Shown here one piece after another: positions 35,845 through 43,434 of a DNA stretch of 64,000 bases (the first letter of the stretch is position 1; every line of letters starts with the position of its first letter). The position numbers and the translations under genes are program-made. Origin of the DNA: Haloarcula rara (GTDB lineage: Archaea; Halobacteriota; Halobacteria; Halobacteriales; Haloarculaceae); NCBI RefSeq assembly GCF_029338235.1, contig NZ_CP119785.1, positions 2,728,001 to 2,792,000 on the forward strand. Direction: 5' to 3'. Under the pieces are notes generated by a model. The model did no database searches, was not told where the DNA came from, and saw nothing but the letters and a program-made list of their open reading frames with translations.

Positions 35845-36476
35845 TTAAATAGCGACGCGAGGAACCCGTCGTCTTCGTCGTCCGGTTCCTCCTCCGCCGG
35901 TGACTCGCCGTTTACGAGAGTGCCGGACCCCCTTGCGGTCGTCGTCACGGGCTTCTCACTGCTCCCGTTCTTGGACTCGTCGTCGCCGAACACGCCTGTC
36001 AGCGACGACATCAGGCCGTCCTCGTCGTCGTCGCTGTCCTCGTCCGGGACGATATCTTCGACCGTCTGTTCGAGGTCAGTCCGGCGCGACCCCGTGTCGT
36101 TCGCCTGAATCATCGTGTTCTCGGGGCCCTGGTCTGCGTTGCCCGACGGGGTCTGTGCGGCGGTTTCGCCATCGACCGCCCGTTCGAGGTCGTCCACGCG
36201 GTCTTCGAGTCGGTCGACGGCCGCATACGCCGCGCCCGCCTGCTGCTCGACGTTCTCGTTGACCGATCGGACGTTGCTCACGTAGCCGTCCAGCGCGTCG
36301 TGTATCCCCTCGAGTTCGGCCACCCGTTCTTCGATAGAGTCGAGACGCTGTTCTACCCGGTCTATATCGTCCGCGAGATCTGTCAGGTCGGCGATGTCGT
36401 TCAAGTCGTGGTCGCCGTCGGTGACGGTCCGCTCGACGGCGGCCAGTCGTTGTTCGATCCGATCGATATCCGTCAT
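35841..36476 (-). CDS. Coiled-coil protein of the pilus-like locus (DUF7310-type)
   Basis: 211 residues. Heptad-like repeats occur in the first ~115 residues (DIDRIEQRLAAVERTVTDGD, DRVEQRLDSIEERVAELEG, AVDRLEDRVDDLERAVDGE), followed by an acidic, disordered-looking region and a short end (DDGFLASLFK). No membrane segment, so probably cytoplasmic, perhaps a scaffold for the ATPase. ATG 36476 lies 30 bases after TTTAAGTAC. DUF number from memory. Confidence 0.75.
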   Translation of the reverse strand: MTDIDRIEQRLAAVERTVTDGDHDLNDIADLTDLADDIDRVEQRLDSIEERVAELEGIHDALDGYVSNVRSVNENVEQQAGAAYAAVDRLEDRVDDLERAVDGETAAQTPSGNADQGPENTMIQANDTGSRRTDLEQTVEDIVPDEDSDDDEDGLMSSLTGVFGDDESKNGSSEKPVTTTARGSGTLVNGESPAEEEPDDEDDGFLASLFK

Positions 36477-36499
36477 GGCCTGATTACGCACCTCTTTGT

Positions 36500-36506
36500 A
36501 CTTAAA
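36500..36506 (-). promoter_or_regulatory. TTTAAGT promoter element C
   Basis: Minus-strand TTTAAGTACAAAGAGG, first T exactly 30 bases before ATG 36476. The 131-base gap to the HerA-like gene holds only this element and a short hairpin-like AGGCTTTTTCTCGCCT stretch. Confidence 0.65.
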
Positions 36507-36607
36507 CCTCAGATTTTCGAGGCGAGAAAAAGCCTCTCAGACGGTGTGGTGTCGGATGACGCGCACTCGGGGCCGACCCAGACCGGGGCGTCACGACACC
36601 GTCTGTC

Positions 36608-37663
36608 TCACTCCTCCAGGGTGACGTCGCTGGCGTTCGGGCTGTCACCGCCGTGGGGCGTGGCCCGCCGCCGTATCTGTGCCGCGTGGACCGTCTCTGT
36701 CGAGTCGTCGATGATGACGACCTCCCCGGGGCCGGTCGGCAGTCGCTCCCCCAGCGACGATTTCATGTACGTCGGCTGGGCGGCGTCGAGCGCCTCCAGG
36801 TCCACTTCGGAGGTCAGGCGATGGGAGATGAGGATGTCGGACTGGGAGACGGCCACTTCGGGGACGACGCTCGGGCGCTGGGTCGCCATGATCAGGCTCA
36901 CACCGGGTGCGCGGCCACGCGTGAGGATAGTCTCAAGCGCCGACCGCGCGACGCCCTCGAAGAAGGTGTGGGCCTCGTCGATGAGCACCCACGGGAGCCT
37001 GGGGATATCTCGGTCCACCCGAGCGCGGTACAGCGCCTCGCCGATACCGCGGGCGACGGCGTTCATCGGCGCCGAGTCGAGCCCGGAGACGTCGACGACC
37101 GTAATCTCGCTCTGGCCCAGGTCAGCCGCGGTCATACCGTCCTCGTCGAAGACGCCCCACGACTCGGCGAGGCTGATGTGGTTGGTCGCGGCCCGCTTGT
37201 CCACTTTCGGTGCGTCGGTCTCCTCGACGTGGGCGCGCATCTCAGCGAGCGAGTCGCAGTTCCCGGCGGCCTGCCAGACGAGCCCGCCCGCCCCGCTCTC
37301 GGGGGACAGCCCCAGCAGCGCACACCAGGATTTGGGGTCGAGCGACCGCGGCGTCACGGCCGGGTCGTCGACGACCGTCGTCGGCACCGGCTCGCCGTCG
37401 GCCTCCTCGCCCAGCGTGTCGAAGACGCCCATGGGGTCGATGATGACCGGCGCGACGCCTCTCGCCCGCGCGAGCGATTCCGCGATGACGCCCAGGGTGT
37501 AGGACTTCCCGTACCCACGCTTCCCGACGATGAGCATGGCGTGGGGACCGTCGAGGTCGATGTGCAGCGGCGCGCCCTCGCTTCCGTCGAGGGCACGGTA
37601 CGACCCCAGGTCGCCGGCGGGCCCGAAGTCGATGCCCTCCTCTCGTCCGATTACGAAGCTCAC
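36608..37663 (-). CDS. HerA/VirB4-like ATPase (DUF87-type)
   Basis: 351 residues from GTG 37663. Walker A is VGKRGYGKSYTLGVIAESL, Walker B is LPWVLIDEAHTFFEG, then GRAPGVSLIMATQRPSVVPE as in HerA/FtsK-type motor ATPases. The frame extends to a TTG at 37705, but the GTG 37663 follows an AAATATGAA box and gives a natural N-terminus (VSFVIGREEGIDFG). Such ATPases pump DNA or act in secretion and conjugation. Here it is divergent from a pilin-like gene and upstream of the assembly genes, so a role with the pilus system is possible but unproved. Confidence 0.82.
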   Translation of the reverse strand: MSFVIGREEGIDFGPAGDLGSYRALDGSEGAPLHIDLDGPHAMLIVGKRGYGKSYTLGVIAESLARARGVAPVIIDPMGVFDTLGEEADGEPVPTTVVDDPAVTPRSLDPKSWCALLGLSPESGAGGLVWQAAGNCDSLAEMRAHVEETDAPKVDKRAATNHISLAESWGVFDEDGMTAADLGQSEITVVDVSGLDSAPMNAVARGIGEALYRARVDRDIPRLPWVLIDEAHTFFEGVARSALETILTRGRAPGVSLIMATQRPSVVPEVAVSQSDILISHRLTSEVDLEALDAAQPTYMKSSLGERLPTGPGEVVIIDDSTETVHAAQIRRRATPHGGDSPNASDVTLEE

Positions 37664-37707
37664 GACGGCCTTTGCTGCGGATTCATATTTCAATCTTGGC
37701 TCCAAAG

Positions 37708-37714
37708 TTTAAGT
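37708..37714 (+). promoter_or_regulatory. TTTAAGT promoter element B
   Basis: Plus-strand TTTAAGTCAGAAGACGG, first T exactly 30 bases before ATG 37738. It sits in the 74-base divergent region shared with the HerA-like gene. Confidence 0.7.
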
Positions 37715-37737
37715 CAGAAGACGGAACCAAACTGGGC

Positions 37738-38250
37738 ATGCAGAGGCTGACAAAGCTCTGGCGTGACAACCGTGGTATCGAAGGACTCCCAATCAGACTG
37801 GTCATCGCGCTCGTCGTCGGCGTGGCGAGTCTGGCCATCATGACGAGTATTCTCGGCGGACTGCCGACGTTCGAGACGACTGAATTAACATACGAACTTG
37901 ACGATGGTGAAGAAGCCACCGTTACCGACGCTCAGAGTCGTTCTTCGGCCAAGGAGCTGAATTTCAATGTTGTGGACGAGAACGGTGAACCAGTCAACGG
38001 TGTACAGGTAGTCATCGAAGGTGGGTCGGTCTCGACTGTTGGTGGCACGTACGTCGAAAGCACCGGTGAGGATTCGAACGAAGTCGATATTACGTTCGCT
38101 GACGACGACGCCTCGTCGGCAAGCCCGGATGTCGAGACTAACCTCCGCGCCGACCAGAACAAGGGGACGCTGAAAGTTTCCCTCCAGCCACCGTCTGACG
38201 GGAACTACGAGGACGAACAAGACAACCCGGAGATTCTCGTTACGGCGTAA
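37738..38250 (+). CDS. Pilin-like secreted protein
   Basis: 170 residues. The N-terminus MQRLTKLWRDNRGIEGLPIR continues into a hydrophobic helix (LVIALVVGVASLAIM). Basic leader, RG, an early glutamate and a ~20-residue helix are the layout of class III prepilin signals. The mature domain begins with LTYELDDGEEATVTD and has a carboxypeptidase-regulatory or Ig-like feel (VVDENGEPVNGVQVVIEGG). Its promoter matches that of the secretion ATPase, so it may be the main substrate of that machine (inference). Not a recognised major PilA sequence. Confidence 0.75.
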   Translation: MQRLTKLWRDNRGIEGLPIRLVIALVVGVASLAIMTSILGGLPTFETTELTYELDDGEEATVTDAQSRSSAKELNFNVVDENGEPVNGVQVVIEGGSVSTVGGTYVESTGEDSNEVDITFADDDASSASPDVETNLRADQNKGTLKVSLQPPSDGNYEDEQDNPEILVTA

Positions 38251-38334
38251 CTCCGGACTGGCGCCCCTTTTTGAGCGGAGTATTCAGCACCAGAAAGCTT
38301 ATACTAGCTAATTTTGATACTGTAATCATCCTCC

Positions 38335-41001
38335 ATGCTACTAACCAATAGCCGACTTGGGTCAGCCGTATTCACGGTCGTTCTGGTCGTGAGCACGGTC
38401 GCAGTCGGGTTCCCGGGAACAGCCGCGGCACAGGAATCGACACTCGACGAGATGGACGGCAGTGGGACCGAAGAGGACCCGTACGTGGTCACTAACGTCG
38501 ACGAGCTCCAGGCGATGAACGAGGACCGGGACGCCCATTACGTCCTCGGCAACGACATTGACGCTAGCGATACGGAGAACTGGAACGATGGTGCCGGATT
38601 CGACCCCGTCGGTGACGACGAGAACAAATTCACGGGGAGCTTCGACGGCCAGAATCATTCGATAAGCGGACTTACAGTAAACAGGCCGACAGAAGGGTTT
38701 GCGGGTCTGATTGGCGTGTCTGACGGCACGGTCGAACACCTTTCGCTCGTGGACGCCTCGATGGTGGGAACCGGGAACGTCGGCACTGTCGTCGGGGCAA
38801 ACAACGGTGGAACCATCCGAAATGTGCACGCGAGCGGTACCGTCGACGGTGAAGTTACTGTGGGTGGGCTCGTCGGCGGTAACAACGGGCGTATCGTCAT
38901 GTCGGGGGCTGCTGTCGAGGTCGACGCAGAAAAACGAAATTCCGGTGGACTCGTCGGTACACAGGCTGACGGGACGCTCACTCAGTCGTACGCCTCAGGT
39001 GACGTGACTGCCAACAAAGTTGTCGGCGGCCTTGTGGGTTCGGCAATTGGTGGCGAAATGCAGTCGGTCTATGCAATGGGCGATGTCGATACGACAAGGA
39101 GAGCTGGCGGACTCATCGGGGAAAACCAGGGTACCAGTGTGGTCGAGGCGTATTCGACCGGTACCGTGACCGCTGAGTACAACGTCGGTGGCCTCGTCGG
39201 TTGGGTCGAGACCAGAGAAAGTATCCAGCGCACATACACAACTTCTTCTGTGGCAGGAACCGACGATAGCAACGGCCGATATGGAAACGTAGCGGGCCAG
39301 GTACTCAATGATGACCCGTTCACCGATATCTACTACGACACGGACGAAGCGACGCTCGAGAAGACGGTCGGAACCGGTGGTGACGACGTTTCTGATGGAG
39401 CGATAACGGGAGTATCTACGGACGAGATGCAGGGAACGGCCGCCCGCGAGAACATGGACGCGCTGAACTTCGGGCCGGCATGGACCGCAACCGACGAGTA
39501 CCCGGTTCACAACTGGGCCGTCGAGAACGTCTCGTTCTCGCTGAAAGACACCCGCGTGGCACGTGGGAACGCCACCGACGCGACGGTCACACTCGACCTC
39601 GCCGATGGTCGCACCGTCACGGCAACGGAGACGGCCAGCTACGAGACCAACAACTCCGTCGCGTCAGTCTCGGATGGCACCGTCGAGACCACAGAGACCG
39701 GGACGGTGAACGTTACGGCCTCTATAGCCGGCGAGACGAAAACGGAGACGCTGGAGGTGCTCGAACCGCCGAACATCTCTGCGACCGCTGCCTCGATAGA
39801 CGAAGACCTCGTGGCCCAGGGTGTGACCGTGCCAATCGAGACGACGGTCGTCAACACTGGCGACATCGCCGGTGAGGACACGGTCGACCTGCGAGTCGAC
39901 GGCGAAACGGTCACAGAGGTCACCGTCTCGGGCGAGCCCGGTGACGAGCAGAACGTCACGGTCGACTGGGAGCCCGAGTCGCTGGGCAGCTTCGACGTCG
40001 CGGTGGACGACGCCAGCGCCGGGACGGTCGAAGTGGTCGAACCACCGGAGCTCACAACGGAGACCGCGTCGACGAACGTCTCTGCGGTCAGCGCCGGCGC
40101 GTCGGTGCCGGTGTCGGCGACTATCGCCAACGACGACCGGCTGCGCGGGGCGCGAAACACCACGCTGAGCGTGGACGGCGAGAACGTCACGAGCGAAGAG
40201 GTCTCGGTCGACGCGGACAACGAGACGACGACATCGCTCGACTGGACGCCCGAGCAACCGGGCACCTACGACCTCGCCGTGGACGGCGTCGACGCGGGTA
40301 CCGTCGAGGTTGTCCCGGCCGACTCGGTCGCCGTCGAGAACGTCTCTACCCCGGAGAACGCGACCGCGGGCGAGTCCTTCGATGCGAACGTGACTGTGAA
40401 CAACACGGCGGATATCACAGTCAGCGAGCGGCTGCGACTGACAAGCGGTGGCGAGACGGTCGGCGCGACGAGGGCGGAACTGCCCGCTAACGAGACGACG
40501 ACGGTGACGGTCTCGGGTGTCGTCGCCGACGCAGGCGAGACGACGCTGTCGGCCGAATCAACGAGCAGTTCGGCGTCGGCCGACCTGTCGGTGCTGGAAC
40601 CAGCTTCGTTCGCTATCACGGAACTGGACACGCCGTCGTCGGTGACGGCCGGTGAATCAGACAGCGTCACAGCGACCGTCGAGAATCAGGGCGGCGTCGC
40701 GGGCTCACAGACCGTGGCGCTGTCGCTGGATGGCGAGGAAGTCACGAGCGAGACGGTCGAGCTGGCGGCCGGTGGGTCGACGACTGTCTCCGGTGACATC
40801 TCGCCGTCGTCCGCTGGCGAGTCACAGGTCACTGCAGAGACCGACGACGACAACCAGACTGCGACGGTGACCGTCGAGGCGGCTTCGACGCCCACCGAGT
40901 CAGGCGGGACCGACACCTCCAGCGGGAGCGGCCCCGGATTCGGTGTCGCAGCGGCCCTCCTGGCGCTGCTGGCCGGAGCTGCGCTGCGTCGGCGGCGCTG
41001 A
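38335..41001 (+). CDS. Cell-surface protein with GLUG-type repeats, CARDB-like domains and PGF-CTERM anchor
   Basis: 888 residues. A Sec signal (TVVLVVSTVAVGFPGTAAAQ) is followed by GLUG-type repeats between about residues 120 and 290 (GTVVGANNGG, GGLVGGNNGR, GGLVGTQADG, GGLVGSAIGG, GGLIGENQG, GGLVGWVE). Residues ~390-860 hold several CARDB-like adhesion modules (PVSATIANDDRLRGARNTTL; SVTATVENQGGVAGSQTVAL). The end GPGFGVAAALLALLAGAAL plus RRRR is a PGF-CTERM archaeosortase signal. It is likely lipid-anchored on the S-layer side and adhesive. Its TATA-like TTATACTA is near 38299. Confidence 0.88.
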   Translation: MLLTNSRLGSAVFTVVLVVSTVAVGFPGTAAAQESTLDEMDGSGTEEDPYVVTNVDELQAMNEDRDAHYVLGNDIDASDTENWNDGAGFDPVGDDENKFTGSFDGQNHSISGLTVNRPTEGFAGLIGVSDGTVEHLSLVDASMVGTGNVGTVVGANNGGTIRNVHASGTVDGEVTVGGLVGGNNGRIVMSGAAVEVDAEKRNSGGLVGTQADGTLTQSYASGDVTANKVVGGLVGSAIGGEMQSVYAMGDVDTTRRAGGLIGENQGTSVVEAYSTGTVTAEYNVGGLVGWVETRESIQRTYTTSSVAGTDDSNGRYGNVAGQVLNDDPFTDIYYDTDEATLEKTVGTGGDDVSDGAITGVSTDEMQGTAARENMDALNFGPAWTATDEYPVHNWAVENVSFSLKDTRVARGNATDATVTLDLADGRTVTATETASYETNNSVASVSDGTVETTETGTVNVTASIAGETKTETLEVLEPPNISATAASIDEDLVAQGVTVPIETTVVNTGDIAGEDTVDLRVDGETVTEVTVSGEPGDEQNVTVDWEPESLGSFDVAVDDASAGTVEVVEPPELTTETASTNVSAVSAGASVPVSATIANDDRLRGARNTTLSVDGENVTSEEVSVDADNETTTSLDWTPEQPGTYDLAVDGVDAGTVEVVPADSVAVENVSTPENATAGESFDANVTVNNTADITVSERLRLTSGGETVGATRAELPANETTTVTVSGVVADAGETTLSAESTSSSASADLSVLEPASFAITELDTPSSVTAGESDSVTATVENQGGVAGSQTVALSLDGEEVTSETVELAAGGSTTVSGDISPSSAGESQVTAETDDDNQTATVTVEAASTPTESGGTDTSSGSGPGFGVAAALLALLAGAALRRRR

Positions 41002-41071
41002 CTGACGACGTTCGCAGCTCCATCTTCTGCTGTCGCGGTCGTGTTTACTTTCCCAGCGATTGGCGCTGAGA

Positions 41072-41260
41072 GCCAGAAAGCCCCACCCGTAGCCGGTTGA
41101 TCAGCCGACATGGGTGGGACTGAAAGGGGCCGCGTTCTCGGCGAACCCCGGCGTCCGCGGCTCCGCCGCGTGGCTCGGGAGAGCGTATCTCTCCCGGTGA
41201 CGCAAGCACCTACTGGAGCGCAGCGAGCCGCGGGAGCCGAGAACGCGGGGGCTTTCTGGC
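41072..41260. repeat. 189-base foldback intergenic element
   Basis: Between the PGF-CTERM gene and the CinA-like gene, perfect inverted arms nest within each other. 41072-41084 pairs with 41248-41260 (GCCAGAAAGCCCC); 41130-41142 with 41236-41248 (CCGCGTTCTCGGC); 41155-41163 with 41225-41233; and 41176-41183 with 41189-41196 as the terminal hairpin. No gene-like frame was accepted inside. It may be a non-autonomous mobile repeat or a structured RNA. It accounts for most of the 342-base gap. Confidence 0.75.
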
Positions 41261-41343
41261 TGTTCGAACTCCAAGTATCTTAATTACACACGACCGCTGG
41301 CGCGAGCAGACAGTATTAGTAGCCGGCAGTCCTACCGCGACCC

Positions 41344-42036
41344 ATGCGCGTCGCGGTGGTCACAGTCGGGGACGAACTGCTCGTCGGCGAGACGGTCAAC
41401 ACAAACGCCGCGTGGCTGGGTGAACAGCTGCGGGACCGCGGTGTCACCGTCGAGCGGATGACCACGCTGCCCGACCGGACCGCCGACATCGCCCGCGTCG
41501 TCAACGAGTATCACGCCGACTACGACGCCGTCATCGTCACCGGCGGGCTGGGCCCGACCCACGACGACGTGACCATCGAGGGAGTCGCCGCCGCCTTCGG
41601 TCGCGAGGTCGTCGAGAGCGACGAGGCTATCGAGTGGCTGGCCGAGTACGGCGGCTACAGCCGCGCGGACCTGACCGAGGGGACCGGCGAGTTGCCGGCG
41701 GGAAGCCGGATGCTCCCAAACCACGACGGCGTCGCGCCGGGCTGTGTCGTCGAGAACTGCTATGTCCTCCCGGGAGTGCCCTCGGAGATGAAGCGGATGT
41801 TCGCCGAGGTGGCCGACGACTTTGCCGGCGAGGCCCGCCACGTGGTCACTGTGGACGCGGCCGAACCCGAGAGCGCGCTGCTCGACCGCATCGGGAAAGT
41901 CAGGCAACTGTTCCCGGTGAAAGTCGGTAGCTACCCCGGTGAGTACGTGACCGTACGGTTCGAGGGGACCAACGCCGAGGCCGTCGAGGAGGCCGCGGCG
42001 TGGCTCCGCGAGCGGGTCGACCCCGTCGAGGAGTGA
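41344..42036 (+). CDS. CinA-like molybdopterin-binding domain protein
   Basis: 230 residues. The MoCF-type fold is shown by VVTVGDELLVGETVNTN at the start and IVTGGLGPTHDDVTIEG at about residues 60-76. It lacks the C-terminal nicotinamide nucleotide amidase domain of full CinA. The function of stand-alone archaeal forms is not settled (molybdopterin handling or nucleotide pyrophosphatase have been suggested for the family). Stands alone, with a TAGTAG-type AT box upstream. Confidence 0.85.
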   Translation: MRVAVVTVGDELLVGETVNTNAAWLGEQLRDRGVTVERMTTLPDRTADIARVVNEYHADYDAVIVTGGLGPTHDDVTIEGVAAAFGREVVESDEAIEWLAEYGGYSRADLTEGTGELPAGSRMLPNHDGVAPGCVVENCYVLPGVPSEMKRMFAEVADDFAGEARHVVTVDAAEPESALLDRIGKVRQLFPVKVGSYPGEYVTVRFEGTNAEAVEEAAAWLRERVDPVEE

Positions 42037-42063
42037 GACGGTCGGTTGTATCGACGGCCCGGA

Positions 42064-42180
42064 CTACCGGTAGAGGTAGGCCAGCCAGCCGAAGGTCAGG
42101 GCGATACCACCGAGGCTGACGAAGGCGCCGGCGGCGTTGATGACGTCGGGCTGGACGCCGGTCGCGAGGGGTTCGAGCAT
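42064..42180 (-). CDS. Small one-helix membrane protein, 38 residues
   Basis: Too short for usual gene callers. ATG 42180 to TAG 42064 encodes MLEPLATGVQPDVINAAGAF followed by VSLGGIALTFGWLAYLYR. The second half is a membrane helix ending in YLYR. Codon use is normal for this genome and the N-terminal half is amphipathic. It fills the 220-base gap between the CinA-like and NAD-kinase-like genes on the opposite strand. Function unknown. Confidence 0.6.
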   Translation of the reverse strand: MLEPLATGVQPDVINAAGAFVSLGGIALTFGWLAYLYR

Positions 42181-42256
42181 ACTGCTCCTTCTATGGCCGC
42201 TGTCTTGAAAGACACGCTCCCGTGCGGCTTTTGCCGCCGGGCGCAGTACCCGGTGT

Positions 42257-43330
42257 ATGCGCCGTATCGCTGTCGTCGTCAACCCCATCGCCGGGATGGG
42301 CGGCCGGGTCGGACTGAAGGGGACCGACGGGAAGGTCGCGGAGGCACGGGAACGGGGCGCCGAACAGCGGGCCCCCGACCGGGCTCGCGAAGCACTCGAC
42401 TCGCTGGCCGAGGTCGGCCGGGACATCGAGGTGGTGACCTACGGCGAGCCGATGGGCGCGGCTATCGCGAGGGACGCGGGCTTCGACCCGGCCGTCGTCG
42501 GTGAGCCCGAGGACGCCGAGGCGACGGCGAGCGCGGACACGCGGGCGGCTGTCAGGGCGTTCGTAGCGCGGGAGGTGGACTGCATCCTGTTCGTCGGCGG
42601 CGACGGCACCGCAGTCGACGTGGCCGAGACGCTCGAGGAACTCGACGCCGATACCCCTATGCTCGGCGTCCCGGCGGGGGTGAAGGTTTACTCCTCGGTC
42701 TTCGGCGTCTCGCCGCGGGCCGCCGGACGCATCGTCGCGACCTTCGAGGAGACCGAGCCCGCCGAGGTCAACGACATCGACGAGGACGCCTTCCGCGGTG
42801 GTGAGGTGGTGACCGAACTCCGGGCCGTGGCGACGGTGCCGGTCGCCGAGCAGCGCCAGTCGGCCAAACAGCTGGGCGGGGGCACCGTCGAGACGCTCGC
42901 AGAGGGTGTCGCCGAGAGCGTCGAGGACGGTGTCACGTACGTCCTGGGGCCGGGCAGCACGGTCGGTGCTATCAAGGAACGGCTGGGCTTCGATGGGACG
43001 ACGCTGGGCGTCGACGTCTGGCGCGACGGCGAGGTTGTCGCGCTGGACGCCGGCGAGTCGGACATCCTCGCGGCGCTCGGTGACCGGAACGTCATCGTGG
43101 TCTCACCCATCGGCGGCCAGGGCTTTGTCTTCGGCCGAGGGAACCAGCAGCTCTCCCCGGCGGTCATCGAGCGCTGTGATATCGAGGTGGTCGCCTCCCG
43201 CCGGAAGCTCGACCAGCTGGGCGCGTTGCGGGTCGACACCGGCGACCCAGACCTCGACGCCGAACTCACTGGCTGGCTCAAGGTCCGCGTGGGACGGTAC
43301 GAACGTCGACTCGTCGAGGTGCTGGCATGA
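42257..43330 (+). CDS. ATP-NAD kinase-like protein
   Basis: 357 residues. The start RRIAVVVNPIAGMGGRVGLK and the signature FVGGDGTAVDVAE (about 112-125) are typical of the archaeal ATP-NAD kinase-like/AcoX family, which is longer than classic NadK. It may phosphorylate NAD or another substrate; specificity cannot be told from sequence. C-terminal half has SPIGGQGFVFGRGNQQLSP. Confidence 0.82.
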   Translation: MRRIAVVVNPIAGMGGRVGLKGTDGKVAEARERGAEQRAPDRAREALDSLAEVGRDIEVVTYGEPMGAAIARDAGFDPAVVGEPEDAEATASADTRAAVRAFVAREVDCILFVGGDGTAVDVAETLEELDADTPMLGVPAGVKVYSSVFGVSPRAAGRIVATFEETEPAEVNDIDEDAFRGGEVVTELRAVATVPVAEQRQSAKQLGGGTVETLAEGVAESVEDGVTYVLGPGSTVGAIKERLGFDGTTLGVDVWRDGEVVALDAGESDILAALGDRNVIVVSPIGGQGFVFGRGNQQLSPAVIERCDIEVVASRRKLDQLGALRVDTGDPDLDAELTGWLKVRVGRYERRLVEVLA

Positions 43331-43434
43331 CGGTCATAGACTGATGTTTCGCCTTTCTAAATGATTGTATATCCTGCGGCAGATTATATGCCGTATAGTG
43401 AAGATTAAGGTGTCCCGTGCGTAACCAAGGGCAT

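Noticed and set aside
41111..41130. Sequence resembling the 3' half of haloarchaeal CRISPR repeats (GTGGGACTGAAAGGGG)
   Set aside because: Occurs once, with no regularly spaced copies or spacers, and is part of the foldback element.
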